Source: Akanthomyces muscarius (Eukaryota; Ascomycota; Sordariomycetes; Hypocreales; Cordycipitaceae). From it: a DNA stretch of 64,000 bases. Under the pieces are notes generated by a model, which saw nothing but the letters and a program-made list of their open reading frames with translations, did not search any database and was not told the origin of the DNA. The position numbers were made by a program, and so were the translations under genes. Where the stretch lies: NCBI RefSeq assembly GCF_028009165.1, contig NC_079242.1, forward strand, positions 2,666,001-2,730,000, written 5' to 3'. How positions within the stretch are numbered: position 1 is the stretch's first letter; each line of letters opens with the position of its first letter. Shown here piece after piece: positions 42,950 through 54,474 of the stretch.

Positions 42950-44769
42950 TCAGGCATCCGCCGCCGCATGCAGCCCATGGAGCCCAAACGCAATCGGGAA
43001 ATCCGCCTCGGCCCTGCCCATCTCCGTCATGGTCTTTGCGTCCAGACACAGTAGATACGACCTCTTGCCCTCGCCGTCCAGCACCACGCTCAGCACCACG
43101 CCGTCGTCCTCGTCCGCGTCCGCCCCGGGCCGCGCCACGAAGATGGCCTCGCCGGGGGTGTGGCCCGCGGGGCCCGTCCAGATGAGCGCCTCGCGCGTCT
43201 CCAGGTCCGTCTTGGCCAGGCACTCGCCAATCGCCGTGCTCAGGCCGCGGCTCGGCACGCTGTACACGTAGCGGTACGGCCTGCACGCGTACGCCGGGTT
43301 GATGGTGGGCATCTCGCCGACGTGCGGCGACGGGATCGAGAGCACCTCGGTTGTCGCGGCGGCAGCCTCCGTCTTCTGCTGCTTCGTCGTCGCTGAGGGT
43401 AGGGCGAAGCGCCGCCGCACGAAGCGCGGTCTCATCGACTCGACCGTCTCGCGGTCTCCCCAGAAGGCATCGGCGGCGCCGTTGCGCTTGAGGATCACGT
43501 CGTAGTACATGGCGTGAAGTGTCGCCGTCGTCTCAAAGTGGATGTAGTCGAGGTTCAGGTACGTCTGCTGCTGGCCGCGCTCGTCCGCGGCCGTCTCCTC
43601 AAACGCATTCACCGAGTGGAAGAAGAAGCCCGCGGGTGTCGAGAAGCGCGCCACCACGCCCTTGTCGTGCCGCCGGTCGACGACGATCCACTGGCACAGC
43701 GCCGACTTGTCAAAGGGCTTGATGGCGTCGAGCACGTTGCCCTTCCAGAGAACCTTGGTGCCGCTCCACGCTATGTGCGACGACGGCACGCACAGCACCA
43801 CGTGGTTCTGTGTGAGGAAGAAGCTGTGAATGTACGCGGGGCTCACGTCCTTTTCAGACACGGTGGCGAGGATGTCCGTCGTGCCCGACTTGGCATTGAC
43901 GCGGAAGAAGCGGTACGTCGCAACGCGCCCAAAGTCGAGATTCACATTGAAAAGGTCGCCCGTCTCCTCGTCGCGCTGGGCGTGGGACGGGGACAGGGGG
44001 CCTTTGAGGTCCGGGTGGAAGCGCTCTGCCTGCGTGCCATCGCCCACCGCCTCGAGCGTGTCCTTGTGGAGGACCTGAACGGCAGAGGTGTCCGTCGTGA
44101 TTGTAATGTTGCTCGTCGTAACGGCGTGATGGCCCGTCGCCGGCGTCCTCGTCTTTGTCTTGTCCAGGCCGGGCACGTTGCGCAGCACCACGACATTGTT
44201 GTTGACCTCCTTGTCAAACCGGCTCGTCGCCTTGGCGAACAGCCCGATGCATGGGTCGCTGCGCTGCGCAAACGTGATGCCGCCGCGCCAGCCCCTCTTC
44301 TTGATCTTGTCAATGTACTCCTGTCCCTGCCGGCGCGACGAGTACGTCACCGTCGTCCTCGCGCCGCCCTCAGGTGTGTCGGGCGCGGCCGCGGCAATGT
44401 CGAAGCGGTGCGTGTGCGCGAAGCCGTCGAACCAGTGCGACACATGATACTTGCCTCGCTCAGCAGTCTCAAACTCGCCCACGCCCGGCCCGGTGCGGTA
44501 CAGGGCGCCAGCAGCGTAGGAAGGGATCGTCCCGCGGACCTGTAGCTTCACGGGGCCGCGGTGCTCCGTAAGACCGACAAACTAAAGCATTGTTCCCCTC
44601 GTCAATACTCCTTGTACTCCTTGAAGATTGTCGCGGGATCACTTACACCAGCTTCGTTGGGCCAGTCATTGTACTTCTTGTCGAGAAAGTTCTGCAGAAT
44701 CTCCTGCTCGTCTGCCTCTTCCTCTTGCGCTGTGCGCCGGAGTGTTGTTTCTGCACAACCGAGGGCCAT
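42950..44769 (-). CDS. Carotenoid cleavage oxygenase (RPE65/CCD family)
   Basis: Exons 44769..44647 and 44581..42950 give 584 aa. An in-frame ATG at 44841 lies only 8 bp below a TATAAAAA box and would sit above the transcription start, so the ATG at 44769 is chosen. The sequence starts the seven-bladed propeller with RGTIPSYAAGALYRTGPG and HWFDGFAHTHRFD. Candidate iron ligands are the His residues in FHPDLKGPLSPSHAQ, AYIHSFFLT, FFHSVNAFEE and FGLHGLH near the C-terminus. Members use Fe(II) and O2 to cut carotenoid, apocarotenoid or stilbene double bonds. No carotenoid synthesis genes are in the window, so the substrate is unknown. Confidence 0.92.
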
Positions 44770-45574
44770 GATTGTTTTGCTTTTGTCTGTCTCGGGGTTG
44801 TTTGCTCCAGCTGTCAATGATGTTTTCTGCCGGAGGGGCATGCAGGCCTTTTTATACCAGACATCATGCCGTTATGCAGTCTGTAGCCGTTGTCAGACTA
44901 GCTTCCCCTCCCCGGAAACATCAAACAGTCACTGCCCACTCGGACAATAGTTTGCGCAACTTCTCGTCGCATTAGAGAGCCGTCAGTAATTAGTGTGCTC
45001 CAGTTTGTAGCATCGTGTCTTGGCAGCAGCCTTGCACGGAAGAGGTAGCCCGAACGGTCGCATGGAATGGGGACCTGTGACTAGTTTCCAGCCACTTGAG
45101 TTGCTTACGGGTGTAACCAACATCGGGCAATGGGCCCTACATCTAGCATTTCGACTGGTCCGCGGGCATCTTGTTCCTTGTTTCGCCCGCTAAGATTCTT
45201 TCTAAACGAAACTAATAGCGGCTACACAGCCTGACCGTACCCGGATGAAGGATGGTGGCGCTCGCACTCGGCAAACAGATGCAAGCCTCACCGCGCTAAG
45301 CAGTTTTAAGGGAGGCACTTCGTAGTCCTCAGCAATGGCTGCAGACCGCGTCAACAAGTTAAGCACACATCATGTATAATCAATGAGAATAGTCATGCGT
45401 TTATATTCATGCATACGTTGATCCTTGGCCTCCATTCACCCACGCCGCAAGTACTGAGTAGTACTTTCCCGCGACGTTGCTCCGAAATCAATTGCATTGA
45501 CACCCCGCGCTTCACGCAAAAAGACTGAGCCCGTACTATATGCAATGGGAATTTCTAAATCAGAAAAACGGTCT
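44770..45574. other. Intergenic between the carotenoid oxygenase and Msd1-like genes
   Basis: About 0.8 kb, promoter of the oxygenase and 3' flank of the Msd1-like gene. Only the TATA box listed separately is noted. Confidence 0.5.
44849..44856 (-). promoter_or_regulatory. TATA box of the carotenoid oxygenase gene
   Basis: TATAAAAA on the minus strand, about 80 bp before the ATG at 44769. It decides the start choice. Confidence 0.6.
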
Positions 45575-47975
45575 CTATTGTCCGGCTCCTTTAATAAGAG
45601 TTTCCAACTCCATCGGACTCAGTGTGCTGCGCCGTCTCGATGTTTTATTGCTCGATATGCGAATGTCTCGCTTGCGCTTCTGCACCTTGAGGTGCCCGTC
45701 ATCGTGCTCATGTGCCGTGCGTTCCGCGTTGACATTGGCCGGGTCGACATTTTCCACGTCATCCGTTCGCTGTTCAAGGTCATCGGCAACTTCGCGCCCA
45801 TGTGTTTGGCTCGCAGCTCCAGAGCCTTGCTCATTCCCATGTGCTACACCATCCGAGTCTTTCAAGCTCTCGGAGGGCCTCAAGGTGGCGGACCTAGTCT
45901 TCGAAGCTAGCAGCTTTGCACGCACACGATCCGCATCAGCCTCTGACGCGGCAAGCTTGGCAACGATATTGGACATTGTCAGCGGGCTCTGCTGCGGGAT
46001 TGGCTCCGATGGCTTAGGGAAAGGTTTGTGTGGTGTAGGTCGACCCGTAGTGCGCTGGGTCGTTGGAGCTGTCGTCTGGCGCAGACTTGCATCCGGCTGA
46101 ACCTCTTTCCTCAGGTCTTGCTTTGTTTGCACCTTCATTTCTGCATTCGCTGCCGGTTGCTTCTCGATACGTTGCTCTGCCTCGGGCTCCACTGCCTGAG
46201 CTGGCTTTGACAGTAGCGCTTCTTCTAACGAAGTAATTCTTGTTGGTGGTCGAATGTTGGTTTTAGCTTCGAAAACTTTACCCGCGGGCCGCGTGGGCCG
46301 GCGGCCAGGCTGCTCGAGGCCTCGCTTTTGCACATGGAGTGCACCAGACGCCAGGCGCTGTCTTTGGGTGGGGGCTGGAAGTGAGCTGCTGGAAGTAGCC
46401 TGGGGCTGCTTTCTCCTAGTTGTTGCCGCGGGCGGCGCTGGTTGAGATCCTCGATTACCTGCCGAGGACGATTTTCTCAGAGGGCTTAGTTGTGGTGGCT
46501 CTGGTAGCGGAGTTGATTCTCGAGACAACTCATCGGCCACAGTATCTCCAGCTTCAAGTTGCTGCTCAGAAATTTCGGGTACCTCTTCTGCCGTTTCTCT
46601 GTCGGGTTCTCCTTGTAGATGCTGTGGTGGTTTCATTTCAGCTTTATCGCTTTGAGCGCCCTCGACCGCCTCGCCGTCTGTCATCGCCCCATCGCACGCT
46701 TCTTCTTCTTCCAGATCGTATGGCGCTCGGTCGTCGTCACAGTTTTCAGACTCGCTCTCACTACGGCCGTAGATATCTTCTTCACCGTAATGCGCTTGCT
46801 CTTCTTCATCAACATCTTCCTCTGGGAGTGGCGCCAGGCTAGAGTCGCCAATACCGCTTGTTGTGCCCGTCAATCTCATTGATCCTAAGCGGAATCCAAG
46901 CTTCAGCTCGTCCTCGCGAATGGGGCTTCCTCCAGCGGCCATTCGCTTTCTCCACCCGTCGATAAGAAGCATAGCATCCTTCCACCGGGTCTCCATCTTC
47001 ACCCAGCCTTCCTTGAGACGGTTGATCTCCTCTTCGCGTACAACAACTTCTTCGATTGGAACAAAAGATGGATTGTTCAAGATGTGGCTCATATGTTCCA
47101 TAACAGAATCGAGTTCTGTAGACATGTCCACCAAGCTCTGCTGTTGGTTTCTTTGTGTATCTTCTACTTTTTCTTCTTCCAATCCGCTCATCTCTCGCAG
47201 TTGGGCCATTGTCTGTGACATCAGTGCCAAGACAGCCTCATTTTCCTCGCTCAAATTCTGCGACAACTTGGCCAGCGACACTGTTGATTCGCCTCGTAGG
47301 CTGTACTCGTCTGCCATCATACCACCAGTCTTTGTCGGCGAGGAGGCCTCCTTGTCGACGTTGCCCGTGATTGTAATGGTCGTAATCGCGGGGTTCACGC
47401 GCGCACCGCGGGCTCGTCCTGCTTCGCCGAGCTGCTTCTTCAGCGTGTCGATTTGCCTGTCTCGGCGGCGCACTTCGGTCGCACAGGACGTCCGGGTCTG
47501 CGCAACGAGGGCTTTGGTCCGTGCTAGCTGTTCCTTGAGCCCGCGCATCGCAGACTCGGCAGACTTGAGCTGTGTTTTGGCGGCGTTCTCGGCTGCTGTA
47601 GCAATCTCAAGTTTGCGCTGCGCTTCGGCAGTCTTTTCTTCGAGTTTCGAAATATTATTGATGTGTTTAATGTTCTCGGCGCGTAGCGAGCGCATCGTCA
47701 TGGACAGTGACTCGCGGTGATCCGCATCTCGCTTGGGTCTCATGATTAGAAAAATATACACCAAAATCTGTAGGTGCTAGCGAAGAAATACTTACGTCGC
47801 GACGCAAGATTAAGTCATTGACAACGCTGATGATGCGGCCAGCAGTCACTGAAGTGTCGTCGCACTTTCCGTGGCCGGCAAAGTCGATCGTCTGCCCATC
47901 TCGCAGCAGGCCTCGCGACAGGAGCTGGTTGTTGATGTACGCCGAAGCGGTCCGCAGGTTCTCCGTTTCGGCCAT
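45575..47975 (-). CDS. Msd1/SSX2IP-like spindle-pole coiled-coil protein (ADIP domain)
   Basis: Exons 47975..47796 and 47731..45575 give 778 aa. The acceptor at 47732 is preferred since it joins LILRRD to RDADHRESL; an earlier acceptor near 47758 would insert nine to ten residues in frame. The N-terminus (ENLRTASAYINNQLLSRGLL...INDLI-like) followed by a long coiled coil (about residues 70-170) and a second helical region (about 190-300) is the plan of ADIP/SSX2IP proteins, called Msd1 in fission yeast, which anchor microtubule minus ends at the spindle pole body. The C-terminal 400 residues are acidic then basic, probably disordered, ending KTSRRRSTLSPMELETLI. Family call from the N-terminal half only. 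Confidence 0.7.
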
Positions 47976-48631
47976 GATGGCGATATGAGGGAGGACCGTC
48001 TACTAAGCGACCTTTTCTGCAGCCTCCCGAGTGTCGTCAGTTATGTATTTGTCGGTGTGCAAATGTGAGCGCTATGATGGGATTGTTTGGTTGCTGCGCG
48101 GGGGAAAGTAAACAATGAAGATGCAAGCGCCCCACATTACCAGCACAGCACTGTCTACGCCGTTCGGATATAGAAATGTAGAGGAAATTAAATCAGGAAG
48201 GACTCGAAATTTTGTTTCGTTTTCTATGTACAATTTTGTGATTTTTTACAGTCCGTAATTCGCGGATAATTTGCGCAACAGCGAGGGGATGTGTGTCCCG
48301 GGTCAGCGTTGCAACATCCAAGCGTTCAAGAGAAAATGCGCCCCGATCGAAATGACACCGTTTATAACTCCTAGATATGCGTGATGTTTCAATTCTTTCA
48401 AGAGTTAGTAGCCTTTCTTTTTTTCACGCGCTAAAACGAAGTGGGAACACATGAACCAATTCAGACATAATTGAGAAGATTTTGGTAACGCGGTTGTCTT
48501 CACCATACGGCAAACGGCAGCTAACCAATTGCACTCTGATGGCCCCGCGGCGTCATCCTGGTCCAGTGGGGAGTGAAAAAAGGGTTGCAACTTACGCGAT
48601 GTCTGCTTGAAATCCATCCTCCTCTTTCCAT
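47976..48631. other. Intergenic between the Msd1-like gene and rrp7
   Basis: Promoter of the Msd1-like gene and 3' flank of rrp7, 656 bp, AT-rich in the middle. Nothing else seen. Confidence 0.5.
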
Positions 48632-49573
48632 TTATGCCTCGGGCTTGAACCTGCCGCGCCTCTCCCTCATGGCATTGACCTTTTCCCTATCCTGCTGGAA
48701 TCTCCTCATCAAACCCGCCTGCTCCTCCTTGCGGCGAGCACGCAGCTGGAAGCGGTAGAAATCTTGCATCTCGGACTTCTTCTTTGTGTCCTTGTCCACC
48801 ATGCGGCGCTTGGCCTCTTCCGCCTCGAACTTGCTGGCGGGCGCTGTGCGACCACCACGTGTAACCGTAACGAAGCCGTCCTCGTCGGGTTCGTTGCGCA
48901 GTCTCTTGGCAAGCTCCGCAGCCTCCTTTTCCTTGCGATTAAAGGCGTTGAAGAAGGCGTGTACCGACCTTCGAGCTTCCGCCTTGTCGACACGCGAATC
49001 TCGCAAGTGTGACGATATCCAAGGCACACCAAGAGGTGAGACACCACTTAATGAATCGTCGTCCCACATTGGGTATTTCTTAGTCTTGTTTGCTTTCGTA
49101 ATGGCCTTGAGAACCAGCTGCACGCTCTTGTCGTCAGCGAGGAGTACCACAGCGGTGCTGCTGCTGCGCAGCACCCTTCTGGTCCAAATCTCGGGCAGTC
49201 GTATCGCCTGTCGTTCCTTCTCTTGCTCCTCCATCTCCAAGTCGTCTCGCTTGCGCTTCTTTGCTATGGTATTTATCTTGACGGCCTCGGCAGGGTCGAA
49301 AGAATGGGCGGCACCGCTTTCGTCTTCGAAGTTGATTCCTTCGAAGCGGCCCGCGCCGACGAGCTGCGTGAATACGGCGCGGAAATGTTGCTCTGTGCTA
49401 TCGGCAGGAATATTCTTCAGAAATAGGCTGCGCGAGTCGTTTGTCGTGGCAATCTTGGGCGCATTTCGTCGGATGCGGACTTCGTGGACGGCTGTTTCGG
49501 GGAATGAGGGGCAAGGCGGCATTTCGATTGGCAATACCACAAACTGATCACTGCCAGAATCTATTGGCGCCAT
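48632..49573 (-). CDS. rrp7: Ribosomal RNA processing protein Rrp7
   Basis: Single exon, 313 aa. The ATG at 49573 (MAPIDSGSDQFVVLP) is preferred; 42 more in-frame codons extend upstream but look non-coding. DSRSLFLKNIPADSTEQHFRAVF is the RRM-like N-terminal domain. The C-terminus EDGFVTVTRGGR...KKKSEMQDFYRFQLRARRKEEQAGLMRRFQQDREKV-type helix is the Rrp7 signature. Rrp7 acts in the nucleolus in the UTP-C/Rrp36 part of the 90S pre-ribosome and is needed for 18S rRNA maturation. Interestingly the Reb1-like rDNA factor is in the same window, but 46 kb away. Confidence 0.92.
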   Translation of the reverse strand: MAPIDSGSDQFVVLPIEMPPCPSFPETAVHEVRIRRNAPKIATTNDSRSLFLKNIPADSTEQHFRAVFTQLVGAGRFEGINFEDESGAAHSFDPAEAVKINTIAKKRKRDDLEMEEQEKERQAIRLPEIWTRRVLRSSSTAVVLLADDKSVQLVLKAITKANKTKKYPMWDDDSLSGVSPLGVPWISSHLRDSRVDKAEARRSVHAFFNAFNRKEKEAAELAKRLRNEPDEDGFVTVTRGGRTAPASKFEAEEAKRRMVDKDTKKKSEMQDFYRFQLRARRKEEQAGLMRRFQQDREKVNAMRERRGRFKPEA

Positions 49574-50086
49574 TTTAATGTCTGCTGAGAATTGCGCAGT
49601 ATCTTTAGATGTAGTTGCGTGGTGTACAAAGTGTAGGCCAACAGGTTCTCGCAGGTGGCAGAAAAAAAAGCGCCCGGCTTTATCGATAAGAGTCCACAAG
49701 TCTGCCTACCCTGTACACTTGTGGTCTTCAAGTATGACACAGAAAATGGTCGCGACCCCAAAGCTGTGAGTGTTTTTCCTGTATGAGTAGAGGTAGATTC
49801 CAGAGAAGCTCATTCCTCTCCTCAGACTGGTGCAGTCGGTCACCTTTTCGCTTTTTGGGGTGTCTCCGTATGTAAAGAACCACAGTTTGTCCGAAGGTGC
49901 ACCACGTGGTGCCAAGGTAAAAATTAGGACATTCGATCGCGAGAGGCCGCTTCTAATAAGATTTCTACCGCTCCTATGCTCAACAATCTGCAGTTTACCC
50001 TCTGCCAGAAGTCTGTTGATTACGTGACTCGAACCATCGTTTATCTCGTAAAGCGTGGCAAGTCGTATCTAAGAGCATACAGAGAA
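49574..50086. other. Intergenic between rrp7 and the MOSC fusion gene
   Basis: 513 bp, rrp7 promoter and 3' flank of the fusion gene. Nothing seen. Confidence 0.5.
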
Positions 50087-51814
50087 CTAAACTTCCACGA
50101 CAATTCTTCCGATACCTCGGCTCACACAGGATAGCATATGACCTTTTTGCTCCTCCGGCTCCAGTGCGCTGCCTCTATGGTCGACCTGGCCGCTCTTGAG
50201 TGTAATCTTGCAAGTACCGCAGTTACCCACCTCGCAGCTCGACGGGACATCCGGAAACTCGCGACGAAGGACTTCCAGCAAGCTCTCATCCTCGCCTACC
50301 TTGATCCTCTTGTCGTTTTTGTTTGCCACGACAGCCTCGAACGGATCGCCAGAGACATCTGCGGTAAATGCTTCGTAGTGAACTTCGTCGTGCGAAAGGC
50401 CGTTAGCCTCGACAGCTGCTTTGGCCGCTTCCATCATCCTCGGCGGACCGCAAACGTAAAGCTTGCTGTTCCATGGTAGCGTCTTGACAATATTGGGAAT
50501 ATTCATACGCTCGCCCTTTGTTTTGTCGTAGACTTTGACTCTGTCGCGGAATGCTTCCAGCCTGTCCAAGAAGGCAGCCTCTTCTGCTGTACGAACAGCA
50601 TAGTGCAGCTCAAGACTGTAGTTGATTTGGTGTACCTTCTTCATTACAGCCATGAAGGCGGTAATGCCGATGCCTCCCACAACATACACGTGGTTGCTAG
50701 CCATCATGCCATGCTTGACATCTGTCGTGATGCGGCCAATTTCTATCGTATCGCCCGCTTTGACATTCTCATGTATGTATCTAGAGCCGCCGCGGCTACC
50801 TTCCTCCAGGGCAATACCGAGTTCAAACTTATTGCCGATTCCGACGCCTCCCCCATCCCCAGAGACGACCGAGTAGGTGCGAATTAAACCATTCCCTAAC
50901 CTGAGTCTGGCATGGGCCCCTAGGAGCGTTTTCGGCAGCTCCTCATCCACCTCTTCCGCCTCGAGCTGCAGTGAAATAATTCGTGGCGTCTCCTGCTGGC
51001 GCTTGACAACTTTGAACTTGCGCCACACCTCCTCAACCTTAGGTTCCGCCTTGCGAAGGGCTTTGGCTACACGGTTCTTGAACATGCCGCGGCTCTCGTC
51101 GCCCATGGCTTCGATGGCGGCCAACTTTTCGTTCATCTCGTGATTGGCCGTATCACGATGTAGATACTCTTGCACTCTCTCGATCGTCCAGTCGGGCCAT
51201 TGGCGCTCGACAAGACGCACTTCGTCACCGACAGCCACGGTGCCCTCGCGCACGACTCTGTAGTACCATCCGGTGCGGCTCGTCTTATACGTCGTCGGCG
51301 CAAAGTTCTTGAGTGAGAATCGATGGTTAAGCTTGTAGCAGGGCTGTCGCGGTAACGAGACTTGGAGCTGCAAGCTGTCGCCAAACTGAATAATGTCACC
51401 AATGCAGACGTTCCGTTCGTTCATGTGTGCCGTCACAAAATTCTCGCCGAAGCCACCTGGTACAAACTTGTCGGCCCGCTCAGGATAGCTCTTTCGCCAG
51501 TCTGGGTAATGAGTAGAGCAATCTGCCGTACTCGTGTGAGTCGCTGTAAGCTAAACGGTACAGCGCCACTTGGCGCGACGGTTGCATCAGAACTTACAGC
51601 CCAAAATAGCCTTGTCCGGGCCCCCGTGAAAGGTCAGGTCATGCCAATCCCCTTCAATCCCAAGCTTGCCGACCTTGACCGGAGAAGAAAGAAGCTGCTT
51701 GTCAATCCCGGACATGGCATTGATCCCGGGCATTTTCTTTTTGCCAGAAGAGCGAATCTCCAAGAGCTTGTCGGTTTGAAAGGGCGATGCCCAGTTCACA
51801 TCTGGATTCAGCAT
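50087..51814 (-). CDS. MOSC - ferredoxin reductase - [2Fe-2S] ferredoxin fusion protein
   Basis: Exons 51814..51598 and 51522..50087 give about 550 aa. An alternative acceptor 21 nt earlier keeps the frame; the chosen one gives ILGYCSTHYPDW. The ATG at 51814 is the first in frame. The N-terminal MOSC domain resembles YiiM (KVGKLGIEGDWHDLTFHGGPDKA and VPGGFGENF). The middle has an NAD(P)H:flavin reductase module (RTYSVVSG, YVVGGIGITAFMAVM, YVCGPPRMME). The C-terminus is a plant-type ferredoxin with C-x4-C-x2-C (SCEVGNCGTCK) and a distal Cys (MLSCVSR). The layout equals an oxygenase-type electron-transfer chain joined to a MOSC unit that may bind molybdenum cofactor or reduce N-hydroxylated compounds. 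The second role is inferred. Confidence 0.88.
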
Positions 51815-52410
51815 ATTATATATAGGCCGCAGAGGCAGAAAATGATTCAAATGAAGCAGGCAATAGTCACTTGCTCGAAGTGTGTGTGAGAGAAGAATGC
51901 CCTAGGAATGCATCGGCTGCCTTACACGGCCACGGGGCGGCCCAGTAAGAGGCATGCATTTATAAGTGTGAGTCCGCACAGTGCGGGCCTTGCTTTTAGA
52001 GTGCGCTAAGGCTCGATTGACACTGTTCGCTTTCACGAAGACCACGCCCATCCGGCCTATTACAAAGCCCACAGCAATGGGCTGTATCTAACTAGTGAGA
52101 GCTACGCTAGGAGTATCATTTGACAAACGAATGGCGTCGAGCCGGGGGGATCAGCCTCGTCCGGCTTGTCCACTTTGTGGGCACCACTGTCGCTTCACCG
52201 GAGCAGGAGACGTTGCATTGGCATTGTGTGTCTCTTTCTGTAGTATGTCGCATATTATCCTACTAAAAACTAAATGTTGCTTTGCGCCAATTACCTTGCC
52301 ATCTATTAAGCTCAAACATTGGCAGTCGTGACACCACGCACAGTGATCTGCTGACACCCAATTTCGTATGAAACAATGAAGCCCTATTTACGACGCGCAT
52401 TATCCTGAAT
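51815..52410. other. Intergenic between the MOSC fusion gene and rvs167
   Basis: 596 bp. A TATATAATATG stretch runs directly into the MOSC ATG, which is unusual and may simply be AT-rich leader. Otherwise nothing. Confidence 0.45.
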
Positions 52411-53837
52411 TCATGATGCCTGAACATAGTTTCCTTTGTAATGGTTAGCTTATTGTCAGATTTAATCTGCGTTCACACATACCGGGAAATTGGCCCTGCT
52501 TGCCGCGCAATTTGCCCGTCCACCACTCGTTCTCGTTTTGTGTTCTTGTCACAATTTCGATGACATCGCCAGCTGAGAAGCTAAGATCGCCATCTGCCTG
52601 CGCAGCGAAATCGTATAGTGCAGTGACCATTTCAGCCTGCTTTGCGCCCGCCAGGTGGCTGGGCTTCGGCTTCGGTGGAGGGGGCTTTGATTTGGCCGCC
52701 GCGACCATGGACATGTTCGAATTTCCAGGGCTGTACGGAGGCGGAGCCGACGCCTTTTCGGATGCCGTGGAAGTCGGCCGCTGATAGCCTCCAAGTCTTG
52801 GGCTGGGCTTAGAGGCTGGGCTAGAGGCATCGTTGCCGTATGTAAGAAGTGCTGGCTGCTTGCCTCCTTCCAGAGCCGGCCTGGGTTGGTACTTGGGTGG
52901 ACGTCGCTGACCAGTCGTTTTGAATCGAACAATCGAGAGCGCCTCCACTTGTTCTTGAATGTCGCCGCGCTTCTCATGGAAAGCTTCCTCAATGTCCTTA
53001 GTCAAGTCAAAGTATCCAATATCGCATCGCTGCATTCGCTCGTGGAGGGTGTAGAAAATATTGAGCTGCATGTAGTAGAAGGACTGGAACAGCGGCTGGA
53101 TAAATTCGGCCTCCAAGTGGAACAGCTTGGGCAGTTCATCTTTCAGGAGAGAGTTGAAGTACTCAAAGTCTTGCGTGGCTTGTTCGACATCTCCCTCGGC
53201 CTTCCACATGGCCTTCTCGTCCTTTGCAGAGCGCTCCTTCTTGTCTTGTAGCTTCTTGAGGGTTGCGCGATGACGATCGTAGTCGAGCTGCTTGTGATCG
53301 CGCTTCTGGGCCGTCTTTCGGATGACTTTGATGATGTCGAGCAGCTCGGTAGCTGGCCTGATAACCCTAGTTTCAATCATATCCAGCTCCGGTGCGAGCG
53401 TTTCTTGCAGCTCCTTCACAATGGACTCGTACTCCTCACAAGCCTCGATACCCTCGGGGTTTCCCTCGATTTTCATGGAAGTCGGGTCAGACATGCGGCC
53501 GGAGATAGGCTTGTAAATTTCCGCAATGGCCTTGCTAAATCCGATTTGGTGGTTCAGCATGCCATTGATGGCGTTGAAGTACTTCTGCGACTCCATATGC
53601 AGCTTCTTGGTCTCGGTCTCGAGTTCTTGGAATCGGCGCTCCGCATCCATGTAGACAGCATCTTTCGTGTGCTCGCCGATATTAAACTTGGCCTTGAATG
53701 TTTGCGGTGCCTGTGTCGTGGTGCGTTAGCTGCCGGCCGCGTTGTCGTCGAAAACTGCGCGCGGAGGGGTTGCACGTTGCGTCACAGGAGGGGTCGCTTA
53801 CTCGGACCATGCTCTTGGAAAAGCCTTTGAAACTCAT
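52411..53837 (-). CDS. rvs167: BAR-SH3 protein Rvs167
   Basis: Exons 53837..53802, 53710..52483 and 52433..52411 give 428 aa. The first exon encodes MSFKGFSKSMVR and the last only the final residues GNYVQAS, which complete the SH3 domain. Residues about 15-240 form the BAR domain (RFQELETETKKLHMES, YIKPISGRMSDP-like, FQSFYYMQLNIFYTLHERM). A Pro/Ser-rich linker (about 260-360) and an SH3 domain follow (VTALYDFAAQADGDLSFSAGD, NEWWTGKLRGKQGQFPG). Rvs167, with Rvs161, bends membranes and helps scission of endocytic vesicles together with actin patches. The 23-nt last exon is a detail automatic annotation may miss. Confidence 0.95.
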
Positions 53838-54474
53838 TGTGGCGGTTTGCCTGGGCAAGGACTTTCGCGATATGTGCTGTATGTAGTGAAGGCGTCGTCA
53901 CAGGCGACTGTGCTGCCGCAAGTGGTCAGAGGGATTGTGGAAAGCTGGCGCCGTACGAAATAGAGTGCGGCGAAAGCAGGTTTAATCGCTGCTGGTGGTG
54001 GTGCAGCCGGGTGAGCTGGATCGGTGACGACGGTTCAGTGGCTGTGCTGGGCTGTGGCGCACAGTCGGCGTACCGGTAGAGCCGGACGGCGCAGCACAAG
54101 TACTACAAGGCTGAGTCGTCCAGATGGGTGACATGACTTCCATGGCAGAGCTTCACAAAACAACGCGACTATGGCACCCAAGATCCTCCATCGGCTTTCT
54201 GCTATGCGTATGCCGAGATACACATCTAAGCTGCTCCAGCGCTGCACATCAACTCATCCATGGACACAATCGGAGCTCCACGCCCATCAGTCGGGGAGTC
54301 TCTGATGTCCGGCCAATCAGCAAATAGATAATGCGACCCACTTATCCCCGAACCCGAGCCGAAGCTGACCTAACAATTTCTCGAGATTTGCCATCCTCAA
54401 TAAATGTTGTGTGCCAGCCATCTCCGCTCCTCCATCCTTGCCACGAACATCCATCAGTCACTCGCCACTTAACT
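53838..54474. other. Bidirectional promoter region of rvs167 and nfs1
   Basis: 637 bp between divergent start codons, no TATA box, as usual for housekeeping genes. Nothing else seen. Confidence 0.5.

Noticed and set aside
43514..44545. 343-codon plus-strand ORF
   Set aside because: Antisense shadow of the carotenoid oxygenase.
44770..44841. Upstream ATG for the carotenoid oxygenase
   Set aside because: Lies about 8 bp below the TATA box, so above the expected transcription start.
49990..50060. GACTCGAACC, possible minus-strand tRNA
   Set aside because: T-stem bases do not pair and no cloverleaf can be drawn.
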